Positions 16,452-25,060 of a DNA stretch of 64,000 nt are shown here, piece after piece. The position numbers and the translations under genes were made by a program. Within the stretch, counting starts at the first letter, position 1, and each line of letters begins with the position of its first letter. Below the pieces are notes generated by a model. The model was not told the DNA's origin, did no database searches, and saw only the letters and a list, made by a program, of their open reading frames with translations. Origin of the DNA: Spartinivicinus ruber (lineage in GTDB: Bacteria > Pseudomonadota > Gammaproteobacteria > Pseudomonadales > Zooshikellaceae); assembly GCF_011009015.1 (NCBI RefSeq), contig NZ_CP048881.1, forward strand, positions 1 to 64,000, in the 5' to 3' direction.

Positions 16452-17168
16452 TTGAATATTATTCCTTTTCAGTTCAATAATTCATCTATTCGCGTCATTG
16501 ATAAAGCGGGTGAGCCTTGGTTTGTGGCTAAGGATGTTGCAAAGCTACTAGGTTATGTTCGCCCCTTTGATGCTATAGCAACACACTGCAAAGCCTCGTC
16601 ACGCCTCAAACACGGTGAAATACCGAGTTTGAATATTCCGCCCCGAGGGCTGGCAATTATTCCTGAACGTGATGTCTATCGACTCATCATGCGCTCTAAG
16701 TTACCAGAAGCACAAAAGTTTGAAGAATGGGTTGCAGGTGATGTATTGCCCAGCATCCGCAAAACAGGTGGTTATGGATTAACTCAAATTGATTGGTCAA
16801 ACCCACAACAAATAGCAGGCTTGTTAGCTCAGTCAATCGAAAAGGTACAAGAGCAAAATAAACAAATTGCTGTATTACAGCCTAAAGCTGACTTTCATGA
16901 TGAGGTGACAATTTCAGAAGAGACTATCACTGTCGCAGAGGCGGCCAAGGTTTTAAATACTGGGCGTAATCGTTTAATGGAGTATTTACGGCAAGTTGAG
17001 TGGATTAATCCTGACAATGAGCCATACCAGGCCACCATCAATAGTGGTTATATGGATGTAAAGCTAAGCCAATATATGCATTCTCATTGGGGATTGAAAG
17101 ACAGCATCACACCCTTAATAACAGGCAAGGGTTTAGCAAGACTAAAACGGATGCGCTCAACACATTAA
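16452..17168 (+). CDS. Phage antirepressor, BRO-N plus KilA-C-type
   Basis: 238 residues. Start is TTG 16452, with aggaaac 5-11 nt upstream. Residues 1 to about 115 are a BRO-N/Bro-type domain (EPWFVAKDVAKLLGY, PEAQKFEEWVAGDVLPSIRKTGGYG). The C-terminal half (about 155-238) matches the KilAC/ANT domain (ITVAEAAKVLNTGRNRLMEYLR). Such proteins antagonise prophage repressors or regulate phage development. It sits among lysis genes rather than in the immunity region, so a late role is possible. It matters because the repressor seems unable to self-cleave. Confidence 0.8.
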   Translation: MNIIPFQFNNSSIRVIDKAGEPWFVAKDVAKLLGYVRPFDAIATHCKASSRLKHGEIPSLNIPPRGLAIIPERDVYRLIMRSKLPEAQKFEEWVAGDVLPSIRKTGGYGLTQIDWSNPQQIAGLLAQSIEKVQEQNKQIAVLQPKADFHDEVTISEETITVAEAAKVLNTGRNRLMEYLRQVEWINPDNEPYQATINSGYMDVKLSQYMHSHWGLKDSITPLITGKGLARLKRMRSTH

Positions 17169-17193
17169 TTAAATAAATAAGGAATTAGGAGGA

Positions 17194-17442
17194 ATGACAA
17201 CACAAGAAGACGGGTGGGTTTTCAAGAAAGAGGTAGGCATCACCCACATTATTGCAACTTTTTCATTGATTGTTTCTGGTTTTATCTTTGGCTTCTCAAT
17301 GGATAAGCGTATTGATATTAATGCTACCAGAGCTGATCACCTAGAGCAGAGTTTTAAGGATTTTCGGGCTGAGATGAGGGGAGATATCAAGCTTATTAAT
17401 AGTAAACTTGATAAGGTGCTAGAGAGGCTTTCTCAGCAATAG
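17194..17442 (+). CDS. Small membrane protein, XhlA/holin-accessory-like
   Basis: 82 residues. One membrane segment (THIIATFSLIVSGFIFGF) is followed by a coiled-coil (ATRADHLEQSFKDFRAEMRGDIKLINSKLDKVLERL). The layout resembles XhlA-type or spanin-like lysis accessories, though XhlA usually has the helix at the other end. An aggagg site precedes the ATG. It follows the putative holin and antirepressor genes in the same direction. Confidence 0.5.
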   Translation: MTTQEDGWVFKKEVGITHIIATFSLIVSGFIFGFSMDKRIDINATRADHLEQSFKDFRAEMRGDIKLINSKLDKVLERLSQQ

Positions 17443-17443
17443 G

Positions 17444-18208
17444 TTATGGCTGATCATAATACCCTTCTAATAATAAGTCGTAGTATTTTTCGTAAGTGCC
17501 ATCGTCTCTCATAGATTTTAATCCAGCATTAAATGTTTTGAGTAACTGTTGTGCATCAGCTCTTTTCTTAGGAAAAAGAAGATGATTGGTATAAGTGATG
17601 AGCGGCTTAGAGTTATATGTTAATGTCTGAACTTGTGTATTAGAATACTTTTGTAGTAAAAAACTATACCCAGAAACGCTACCCATCGGGAAAATATCAA
17701 TTCTCTTCTTAAATAACATGTTAAAATTTATCTCATCTGAGTTGTTGACGATAATATTTAACCGACCTGTTTTGTGGGCTTTCCAAAACTCTGCAGAGTA
17801 TGCATAACCTCTAGTTGCGCCAATTCTGTACTGGTTTAGATCGTCTAGTGTTTCCCACTGTACTGGTCTTAATTTGAAGTGAAAAAACACATAATCTTCT
17901 TCATAGATAGGTTCGCTGCAGTGAAAAATTTTTGCTCTTTTAGGAGTGCATGTCCAATGAGCTGCGGCATGGTACTTGCCTGACGCTCCCTCTTTATAGC
18001 TTCTAGCCCAAGGATGGAAAAGAAAAATTGAACTATACCCATTACGCTTAAATGCCTCTCTAATGATATGGTGAGCAAAGCCCTCATGTTTAGCTGTTTC
18101 TGAGGACCAAGGCATGTATTCGCCAGATGTGATTTGTACAGTTTTTTTGTCTTCAGCAAAAGAGTAAAGACTGACCACTAGAAGTGAGAAGCTAATGTAT
18201 AGGCGCAT
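17444..18208 (-). CDS. Second periplasmic solute-binding protein, family 3 type
   Basis: 254 residues when started at ATG 18208, which gives a clean signal peptide (MRLYISFSLLVVSLYSFA); the open frame continues upstream to 18280. Core features include ITSGEYMPWSS, GFAHHIIREAF and YRIGATRGYAYSAEF. These align with the protein at 15273-16031, so the two are paralogues within 2 kb. There are no transport partners. The stop lies 1 bp from the end of the convergent small membrane gene. Confidence 0.72.
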   Translation of the reverse strand: MRLYISFSLLVVSLYSFAEDKKTVQITSGEYMPWSSETAKHEGFAHHIIREAFKRNGYSSIFLFHPWARSYKEGASGKYHAAAHWTCTPKRAKIFHCSEPIYEEDYVFFHFKLRPVQWETLDDLNQYRIGATRGYAYSAEFWKAHKTGRLNIIVNNSDEINFNMLFKKRIDIFPMGSVSGYSFLLQKYSNTQVQTLTYNSKPLITYTNHLLFPKKRADAQQLLKTFNAGLKSMRDDGTYEKYYDLLLEGYYDQP

Positions 18209-18286
18209 GAGAATAAACTTTAGACAAAACTTTAAGTAAGAATAGCAGATCTCATACCACACCCTTTGAATTAATAACAAGCTCGA

Positions 18287-18682
18287 CAGGCTGCTTGAGA
18301 GCCGTTCCAGTGGGCTTTAAGGTAAGTTAATGCCATTGTTCAGGCTTTTGATCACCAACATGAGCAGCAACCTCATAGTTAATAATATTGGCATAATTAG
18401 CTGCCTTTTCTACATCAATTTTAGTCCCTTGAAGAGCATCTTTTACTGATACACCATGCTTAAAACGAGCTATCCAAGTGGTACTTAGACTTAACTTGGT
18501 CCACTGGTTTTCTTTAAGGTAATTATTAAACTTATCCCTAGCAGTAGATGAAACATGACTGAGGTCGACTGATAACATTACATACATGACCATATACCTA
18601 CCTCCTGTAGACAATTTACAGGTTTAGTATAGATGGCTTGTGTTGTTTTAGTTAAACCAATCAGGCTGCCTGAGAGCCGTTC
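18287..18682 (+). repeat. Pair of 21-bp direct repeats flanking a small gene
   Basis: The motif from CAGGCTGC to GAGAGCCGTTC occurs at 18287-18307 and again at 18662-18682, with one mismatch, 375 bp apart. The small gene at 18327-18593 lies exactly between. Direct repeats around a single accessory gene suggest insertion or excision as a unit. Confidence 0.6.
18327..18593 (-). CDS. Small protein between 21-bp repeats, function unknown
   Basis: 88 residues from ATG 18593, preceded by a very good aggagg site 7 nt upstream; the open frame runs further to 18614, but that would bury the site. It begins MVMYVMLSVDLSHVSSTARDKF, followed by NYLKENQWTKLSLSTTWIARF and VSVKDALQG. The beta-alpha-beta start and size recall ferredoxin-fold proteins such as Cas2/VapD, but key residues cannot be confirmed and there is no CRISPR context. 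Function unknown. Confidence 0.6.
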   Translation of the reverse strand: MVMYVMLSVDLSHVSSTARDKFNNYLKENQWTKLSLSTTWIARFKHGVSVKDALQGTKIDVEKAANYANIINYEVAAHVGDQKPEQWH

Positions 18683-18689
18683 TAAGCGA

Positions 18690-18810
18690 CAGTAGTTGTT
18701 AGTGATGCCGGGGGAGGGTGTCGGGGACCCTGAGCTGCTGAGAGGCGCTTACGCAGCGCAAGTGCGCAGTTTGCGGCTAAATTTCGGTCCTCTATGGGAC
18801 AGCAGCGCTT
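18690..18810. other. GC-rich non-coding island before terminase, possible cos/packaging site
   Basis: Unlike the AT-rich surroundings, this 120-bp stretch is GC-rich and structured. It includes GGGT ... ACCC (18716-18730), GCGCTTACGCAGCGC, and TGCGCAG. Lambda-type phages carry cos just upstream of the Nu1 gene, and a Nu1-like gene starts at 18832. No cleavage consensus can be recognised by eye, so this is positional evidence only. Confidence 0.35.
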
Positions 18811-18831
18811 AAATAAATAATAGAAAAATAA

Positions 18832-19338
18832 ATGAAAGAACAAAATTTACTCAATATTACTCAAATCGCAGAATTCTATGGTATTCATAGAAATACTGTT
18901 ATGAAAAGAATACGGCAAGAAGGTATAGAGCCTACTGATAAGGTAGGTAATGCAAATCGTTATGATATTGCTGAGGTTGAACATTTGTTTTATGAATCAG
19001 AAACACGAAACCTTCAACCAGGCTATAGCCCTGAAGACTTGCCGCCTAAAGACCGCAAGGACTGGTATCAATCCGAGAACGAACGCCTTAAGTTTGAATT
19101 AGCTTGTAGTGAATTAATTCCAGCTAAAGAAGTACGGCAAGAGTCGATTAAATTAATGAAAACCCTGGTTGCTTTTTTCGAGTCATTACCCGACAAGATG
19201 GAGCGCACCAGATTATTTACCTCTGATCAATTGGACCTACTCGAAAATCAGTGCGACCAGTTCCGTAATCAATTACACATGACTTTACAACAGCAGTTAA
19301 CAGGAACATGTACGCCTCAACGACTGACCAATTCATAG
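18832..19338 (+). CDS. Terminase small subunit, Nu1-like
   Basis: 168 residues. The N-terminal winged HTH (LNITQIAEFYGIHRNTVMKRIRQEGI, about 6-32) and the helical middle match lambda Nu1/DUF1441-type small terminases. These bind the packaging site and hand DNA to the large subunit. The gene overlaps the large-subunit start by 31 bp. The ATG has no strong Shine-Dalgarno, so translation may be weak. Confidence 0.85.
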   Translation: MKEQNLLNITQIAEFYGIHRNTVMKRIRQEGIEPTDKVGNANRYDIAEVEHLFYESETRNLQPGYSPEDLPPKDRKDWYQSENERLKFELACSELIPAKEVRQESIKLMKTLVAFFESLPDKMERTRLFTSDQLDLLENQCDQFRNQLHMTLQQQLTGTCTPQRLTNS

Positions 19339-21305
19339 AAAATAGCAATTTAATCCAAGCCCCCAAGCGCGAAAACCTATCAAAAACAGCCCGAGATATT
19401 TTGTATGTCAACCAGGGCGGCACCTTTGGAAAATGGGACGGTGATATTGTGCCGTATATGTGGGAACCCATGAATTGCCTACAGCTTCGGGCGTATAGCG
19501 CGGTTATTTTTGTAGGTCCGGCGCGGACTTCTAAAACGGTTTCATTAGTCGATGGCTGGGCCATGCATACCATTGCTAATGACCCGGCTGACATGTTGAT
19601 CGTGCAAATTAGCCAAGAAAAAGCCAGTGAATTTAGTAAAAAGCGGCTGACACCGGCTATTCACGCTTGCCCTGAAACGTCCGCCGCGTTATCGCATCGA
19701 TCATACGACAACAATGTTCACGATAAAATATTAAAGGCGGGTAACTATTTAAAAATTGGTTGGCCCTCTAAAAACGTATTTGCGTCCTCTGATTGGAAGC
19801 GGGTGCTATTAACCGACTACGACCGTATGCCACAGAATGTGGGCGGGGAAGGCTCGCCCTTTATGTTAGCTGGTAAACGAACGCAGACCTTTATGTCATC
19901 GGGCATGGTGCTAGCGGAAAGCTCACCTGGCTTTGAAATTACTGACCCCAATTTCAGGCTTGAGCATAACCATGAAGCCCCTCCCACTGAGGGTATTCTG
20001 CACCTCTATAATTTGGGTGATCGACGCTTGTTTTATTGGCAGTGCACCGACTGTCGAGAATGGTTTGAACCGGATTTTGATTTACTGGTATGGGATAAGG
20101 AAGAGCCCGACCCATCAAAAGCCAGTGAAAAAGTCACCTTAGCCTGTCCCCATTGCGGTGTAGAGCATGAGGAAAAGAAAAAACTACAGTTTAATTTAAA
20201 AGGGCGCTGGTTAAGACAAGGTGAATACCTTGACAAAAATGGCCAGGTACACGGCGAACCCCGTATAACTCGTTATGCGTCATTCTGGCAAAAAGGGCCA
20301 ACCGCCACATTCCAGACTTGGAATGAACTGGTTTATAAATACAAAGCGGCATTAATTGAGTATGAACGCACCGGCTCAATCCAGTCATTAAAAACAACCA
20401 TTAACACCGACCAGGGCAAACCCTTTACCCCGCCGCGTACTATGAGTTGTACGGCAGGTGATTTAGCTGACCGGGCATCTAATTATGGCTTAAAAGTAGT
20501 GCCTGAATGGGTGCGTTTCTTAACTGCGGCTATTGATATTCAAGCCGGTAAAAGGTCCGGGTTTGAAGTACAAGTCATCGGCTGGGGTGTGGATTTAGAA
20601 CATATTGTGCTGGATCGATTTGCGATTAATAAATCTAACCGTTTAGACGATGATGGCAAACGACTACAAGTAGCGCCGGGTTCTTATGTTGAGGATTGGG
20701 AATTAATCACTGAAAAAGTAATTAAACGCACCTATCTGCTTGAGGATGATTCAGGCCGACACATGGCCATACTCAAAGTGGCGTGTGACAGTGGCGGGGA
20801 AGCAGGTGTCACCACCAAAGCTTATGAATATTACCGCAATCTCAGACAACAAAAATTGCACCGGCGCTTTATGCTGGTGAAGGGAGCCAGCCAGTTCAAT
20901 GCAACCTTAATACGGCTAACGTATCCCAGCCCCAGCAAACAAAAGATTAAACGTGGTAAAAAAATCAATATGCGTGGTGATATACCGCTGTATATGTTGA
21001 ATACCCACCAAATCAAAGATGGGGTGATTAATGATTTGCTTCGGGAATTTCCGGGGCCTCGCTTTGTACACTTCCCAGACTGGCTACCAGAGTCGTTTTA
21101 CGATGAATTAACGTATGAAGTACGTGATAGTGCGGGACGCTGGGAAAAGCCCGGTAATGGGGCTAACGAAGCCTTTGATTTAATGGTTTATAACTGGGCG
21201 ATTATTTACAGCCGAAAACTAGAAAATATGAACTGGGAAAAACCCCTACCGTTTGCCTTACCTTGGGAGCAAAACCCCTTGGTATTTAATCCGAATGAAT
21301 TATGA
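19308..21305 (+). CDS. Terminase large subunit, GpA family
   Basis: 665 residues, the usual size of lambda gpA. Walker A is VGPARTSKT (69-77), Walker B is RVLLTDYD, and a CTDC...CPHC zinc site lies in the middle. The nuclease domain is C-terminal, with acidic motifs around AIDIQAG and KVACDSGG. This is the packaging ATPase and cos-cutting nuclease. ATG 19308 follows aggaac. Only one terminase is present for the two head-tail modules of the window. Confidence 0.92.
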   Translation: MYASTTDQFIENSNLIQAPKRENLSKTARDILYVNQGGTFGKWDGDIVPYMWEPMNCLQLRAYSAVIFVGPARTSKTVSLVDGWAMHTIANDPADMLIVQISQEKASEFSKKRLTPAIHACPETSAALSHRSYDNNVHDKILKAGNYLKIGWPSKNVFASSDWKRVLLTDYDRMPQNVGGEGSPFMLAGKRTQTFMSSGMVLAESSPGFEITDPNFRLEHNHEAPPTEGILHLYNLGDRRLFYWQCTDCREWFEPDFDLLVWDKEEPDPSKASEKVTLACPHCGVEHEEKKKLQFNLKGRWLRQGEYLDKNGQVHGEPRITRYASFWQKGPTATFQTWNELVYKYKAALIEYERTGSIQSLKTTINTDQGKPFTPPRTMSCTAGDLADRASNYGLKVVPEWVRFLTAAIDIQAGKRSGFEVQVIGWGVDLEHIVLDRFAINKSNRLDDDGKRLQVAPGSYVEDWELITEKVIKRTYLLEDDSGRHMAILKVACDSGGEAGVTTKAYEYYRNLRQQKLHRRFMLVKGASQFNATLIRLTYPSPSKQKIKRGKKINMRGDIPLYMLNTHQIKDGVINDLLREFPGPRFVHFPDWLPESFYDELTYEVRDSAGRWEKPGNGANEAFDLMVYNWAIIYSRKLENMNWEKPLPFALPWEQNPLVFNPNEL

Positions 21306-21508
21306 GTTTTACAACAGACGATTTACACAATATCAACAGTGCGATTGCCTGCGGAGAATTGCGCGTCAAAATTAATGGACGCGAAATAGAATACCGCTCA
21401 ATTAACGAATTAAAAACCGCACGTAAATTAATCCTTAACGAACTGGGAGGAAAGAAAAGGGCGGACCCCCTAAAGGGAGTCCAGACAGTCTTGAGTCGTG
21501 GGGTTTAA
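21302..21508 (+). CDS. Head-tail joining protein gpW-like
   Basis: 68 residues, the size of lambda gpW. The match runs through INGREIEYRSINELKTARKLILNELGG, corresponding to the gpW segment before its second helix. gpW sits at the portal vertex and completes the connector after packaging. It overlaps the terminase stop by 4 bp (ATGA). Confidence 0.85.
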   Translation: MSFTTDDLHNINSAIACGELRVKINGREIEYRSINELKTARKLILNELGGKKRADPLKGVQTVLSRGV

Positions 21509-21509
21509 T

Positions 21510-22976
21510 ATGAAAGCCACTAAAATAGTAGACGCTTACGGTCATCCTTTCCAATTAAGAACACCTTACGAATCGGCTACACAAAGTTTTCGGTCGATTG
21601 GCTGGCACAGCCCCAGCTTAGGGCCTAACGCCACAATCAGCAGCTCATTATACACCTTACGTAACCGTACCCGTGCAGCCTACCGCAACAGTAACCTGAT
21701 GCGAGGGGCGATTAACAAGAATACGGCTAACGAAGTCGGCACCGGCTTTACCTTACGTAGTTTGTGTGAAGACGAAAACTTTAGGCAGGAAGCTAACAAG
21801 CTTTGGAAGCAAAGCGCTGACGAAATGGACCCAAGCTACACACTTAACTTTGCCGGGCTGCAAGCCTTGATGGTGCGCAATCGTCGGCTATCAGGTGAAG
21901 TATTTATCCGACTTAGACGACGTAAGACCACTAGCGGCTTAGCCGTATCCATGCAAATTGATGTGCTAGAGGCGGATTGCATACCGATTGAAAAGCATGA
22001 AGATCTGAAGAACGGTAACAAGATTAGAAATGGTATCGAGTTTCGAGGGCCGCACCGGGTAGCGTATTGGGTTTATAAAGAACACCCCGAAGACGGCGAG
22101 TGTCGTCAAGATGAGCTGGTGAGAATCCCGGCTAGAGACATGATTCACCATTACCTACCGATTCGACCGGGGCAAATCAGAGGGGAGCCAGAGGCGGCCA
22201 CAGCGCTATTAAAAGACCACACTTTCAAAGAATACGACGATTCAGAACTGGTCAGGAAAAAAGAACGTTCAGCCTATACGGGCTTTTTGTATCGAGAAAG
22301 CCACGATGATGAAGACTATGCATTACCAGGGAATTATGTCGAAGAAGAGCAGCTAGACCCTGTTATAAAAGTAAAATCAGGCTACATGCTACGCGGCTCA
22401 CTCAACGAAAAGCTAGAACTGTTTGACGGTGACAACACTGGCCAGGGCTATGCGGATTTTATGCGCTGGCAATCATTGCAACTGTCGTCTGGTTTATCCA
22501 TTCCTTACCCACTGTTAACAGGTGATTGGTCCGGGTTAAATGACCGGCTGGTGAGAGCCATGCTCAATGAATACCGGCGCGAAATTGAAATGTGCCAGGA
22601 TCACCTAATGGTTTATCAAGTATGCCGCAAAGTGTGGCAATGGTGGATGGATACGGCGGTATTAACGGGGCAATTAAACGCCTCAGATTACAGCCAAGAC
22701 AAAGCCTTTTATCAAGCACTTGATGTGTGTCCAGATGCCTGGAAATACCTACACCCAGTACAAGACGTACAAGCACGACAACAGGCCATTAGTAGCAACC
22801 TGTCGAATATTGATAGCGAAGCCAGTGAGCTGGGCTATGACGTGGACGACAACATGAGGAGAAACGCAAAAGCAACCAAGAAATTTATGGAAATCTGCAA
22901 AAAAGAGGGGGTAGACCCACAATTAGTCACGGGCTTGTTTGCTGCCTCGGCTTCTTCAGGAGGTAACAGCGAATGA
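21510..22976 (+). CDS. Portal protein, lambda gpB family
   Basis: 488 residues from ATG 21510, directly after the gpW stop; the open frame extends back to 21498. Typical features include the N-terminal YRNSNLMRGAINKNTANEVGTGF, the central MIHHYLPIRPGQIRGEP and SGLSIPYPLLTGDWSGLNDRLVRAMLNEYRREIE. It forms the dodecameric ring through which DNA enters and leaves the head. It overlaps the protease gene by 4 bp. Confidence 0.92.
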   Translation: MKATKIVDAYGHPFQLRTPYESATQSFRSIGWHSPSLGPNATISSSLYTLRNRTRAAYRNSNLMRGAINKNTANEVGTGFTLRSLCEDENFRQEANKLWKQSADEMDPSYTLNFAGLQALMVRNRRLSGEVFIRLRRRKTTSGLAVSMQIDVLEADCIPIEKHEDLKNGNKIRNGIEFRGPHRVAYWVYKEHPEDGECRQDELVRIPARDMIHHYLPIRPGQIRGEPEAATALLKDHTFKEYDDSELVRKKERSAYTGFLYRESHDDEDYALPGNYVEEEQLDPVIKVKSGYMLRGSLNEKLELFDGDNTGQGYADFMRWQSLQLSSGLSIPYPLLTGDWSGLNDRLVRAMLNEYRREIEMCQDHLMVYQVCRKVWQWWMDTAVLTGQLNASDYSQDKAFYQALDVCPDAWKYLHPVQDVQARQQAISSNLSNIDSEASELGYDVDDNMRRNAKATKKFMEICKKEGVDPQLVTGLFAASASSGGNSE

Positions 22977-24253
22977 CGCCACAAGCCTTACAATATTTAG
23001 CAAGTCAGCCTTGGGCCTTAGAAACTAAAACCCTAGCAGTAATGAAAGATATAGCCGCCAGGGAATGGCAAATAACGGAAGCCGTCGCTAAGCAATTGGG
23101 TGAGCGAACTGGACCCAATTCAACTAAGCGCGATGACGTTACATTAATCAATATCAATGGTGTGATTAGTCGTTATGCCAGTTTATTTCATGCTGCGTGT
23201 GGTGGGGCATCCGTTGAAACCCTGGCTAAGGAATTTAACCAGGCATTAAACGACCCTGATACTCAATCAATCATCCTAAATATTGATTCACCCGGCGGCC
23301 AGGTTAACGGCATTAACGAGCTGGGCGAGATGATCCACGCCGCGCGTGGTAAGAAACCTATTGTCGCCTATGTGGGCGGGCTGGGCTGTTCAGCGGCCTA
23401 CTGGCTCGCTACGGCAGCCGATGAAATAGTGCTAGATCATACGGCAAGCGTTGGCTCTATCGGCGTTGTAGCCACCTACGTTAAACAAAAACACGATGAT
23501 AAAGACGTGTTCGAAATGGTATCGAGCCAATCACCCAATAAACGGCTAGAGCCGGATAGCAAAGATGGCAAATCAACATACCAAGCCGAGCTAGATCAAT
23601 TAGCAGATATTTTTATCGACCGGGTGGCGCGTAATTTAAGCGTGAGCCGCGAGGATGTATTAGCCAAATTCTGTCAGGGCGGTACAGCCATAGGACAAAG
23701 CGCCGTTGATAAAGGCATGGCGCACCGACTTGGCAGTTTAGAAAATTTAATTACTGAATTACAAAAAAGGAAAACAACCAAAAACATGAGTGAACATTTT
23801 TCAATTAATGTCACTGGCGAAGCAAACACAACCGAAATAGCCGCGACATTAAAGCAACAATTTCCTGAAGCGGTTAGCGCATTGATAGCAGAAGCCAATC
23901 AGCCAGAGCCCAACGCCCTAAGCGCCGCCGCGGAGATAGCACAAGCTTGCATCGAGGCTGATGTGTCATCAATGGCAGCAATACTATTAAACTCAAACAC
24001 GACAAAAGCTGAAGCGTTTAAACAAATTGAAGACGCCAAAGCCATCAAAAATGCTTGTGCAGCGGCGGGTATTGAAGCCAGTTTCGATAAAATCATGGCG
24101 GATAGAAACGACTTAGGACAATTGATTGGCACGGCGATACATGAGGCAAAAGCCAGTGTAGAACCTGAAGCAACCAGCCATATTACGAGTTCTGGTGGTG
24201 GCGTAAAAATAGATACTGATGAAATTTACGCCGCCAGACAACAAGGACAATAA
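22973..24253 (+). CDS. S49-family head protease with scaffold-like C-terminus, gpC/Nu3-type
   Basis: 426 residues. The SppA/ClpP-type protease domain covers about 55-265, with SPGG (106-109), nucleophile S140 (GLGCSAAYW) and ASVGSIGVV. The C-terminal 155 residues are helical and Ala/Glu-rich, like the lambda Nu3 scaffold, which is made from an in-frame internal start within C. A matching in-frame ATG exists at 23786 (MSEHFSINVTGE) with aagg about 15 nt upstream. It processes the portal and scaffold during prohead maturation. Confidence 0.88.
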   Translation: MTPQALQYLASQPWALETKTLAVMKDIAAREWQITEAVAKQLGERTGPNSTKRDDVTLININGVISRYASLFHAACGGASVETLAKEFNQALNDPDTQSIILNIDSPGGQVNGINELGEMIHAARGKKPIVAYVGGLGCSAAYWLATAADEIVLDHTASVGSIGVVATYVKQKHDDKDVFEMVSSQSPNKRLEPDSKDGKSTYQAELDQLADIFIDRVARNLSVSREDVLAKFCQGGTAIGQSAVDKGMAHRLGSLENLITELQKRKTTKNMSEHFSINVTGEANTTEIAATLKQQFPEAVSALIAEANQPEPNALSAAAEIAQACIEADVSSMAAILLNSNTTKAEAFKQIEDAKAIKNACAAAGIEASFDKIMADRNDLGQLIGTAIHEAKASVEPEATSHITSSGGGVKIDTDEIYAARQQGQ

Positions 24254-24256
24254 TAA

Positions 24257-24610
24257 ATGATTACTGAACCGCGCCATTTTGGCGAATTTATATTAAAAGA
24301 AATAGATGGATTTAGCCGCGCTGATCGGCTGGTGACAGGTGGCCTATATCCCGTCGGGACTGTACTAGGGGAAGTGACCGAAACTAAGGAGTTAATCGCG
24401 CTGAACCCCACGGCTGAGGACGGCTCACAAAAAGCGACGGCTATCCTAATGGGTATGGTGGATGCCAGAACAGACCCACAAAAAACCGTGGTACTTGAGC
24501 AATTAACTGTTGTTAGAAAAGTCGCCCTGGAATGGCCAGACGACATAACCGATGAACAAAAACAAACGGCATTAGCGGAATTAAAAGAAAAATTTATTAT
24601 TGCCCGTTAA
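24257..24610 (+). CDS. Head decoration protein, gpD-like
   Basis: 117 residues, matching phage head decoration protein D (PF02924 type): FGEFILKEIDG at the start, GGLYPVGTVLGEV, and the C-terminal VRKVALEWPDDITDEQKQTA. It trims the expanded lambda-type capsid and stabilises it against DNA pressure. It is the counterpart of the truncated gene at 44424-44618. Confidence 0.85.
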   Translation: MITEPRHFGEFILKEIDGFSRADRLVTGGLYPVGTVLGEVTETKELIALNPTAEDGSQKATAILMGMVDARTDPQKTVVLEQLTVVRKVALEWPDDITDEQKQTALAELKEKFIIAR

Positions 24611-24975
24611 ATACCACCTTCAGCAAACCTAGCTAAAAACTGTTGGTCCGCAGGTCTGATTTGCTTAAATAGTAAGCCTAATTCAAAGGAGTCTTTTTTT
24701 ATCACAACATGGCGGACTTCAGCCATCACATAGATAACTAGGCTTTTGTCTTGAACACGGGCTTTAATCATCAGAGGAATAAGCAGACTTTTTTTAAACG
24801 GTTCATAAGTGGCAATCAAAGCACCTTGTTCCGAGACGTTGAGAGTTATTGCATCAACAATCAAATTTCTTTTTTTGTCTTTGATCGCTGCTTGCCATTT
24901 AACATCCCGTCTGGCGAATTGGCGTTGCTCTTGTTGTGGAGGCTCACTTATAAGGCTTTCGATATCATCAGGCAT
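24607..24975 (-). CDS. PilZ-domain protein encoded against the head genes
   Basis: 122 residues. The PilZ signature is partial: R22-R23 (FARRDVKW) and N46-x-S48-x-x-G51 (NVSEQGALI), then a beta-barrel (VYVMAEVRHVVIKKDSFELGLLF). PilZ domains bind cyclic di-GMP and tune motility or biofilm. The RxxxR element is weak, so binding is uncertain. It lies leftward between decoration and capsid genes, overlapping the former by 4 bp, so it was inserted into the head operon as an accessory gene and is probably expressed in the lysogen. Confidence 0.75.
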   Translation of the reverse strand: MPDDIESLISEPPQQEQRQFARRDVKWQAAIKDKKRNLIVDAITLNVSEQGALIATYEPFKKSLLIPLMIKARVQDKSLVIYVMAEVRHVVIKKDSFELGLLFKQIRPADQQFLARFAEGGI

Positions 24976-25060
24976 ACTACTTCATACAGTTATTTAGCTA
25001 GTTATTTAATTATAGAACTAAACCTAAGCTTAGTTTTTCTTTTCTTTATTTAAGGAATTC

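Noticed and set aside
18327-18593. Cas2/VapD-like nuclease
   Set aside because: Only the size and N-terminal strand-helix pattern agree; no catalytic residues or partner genes were seen.
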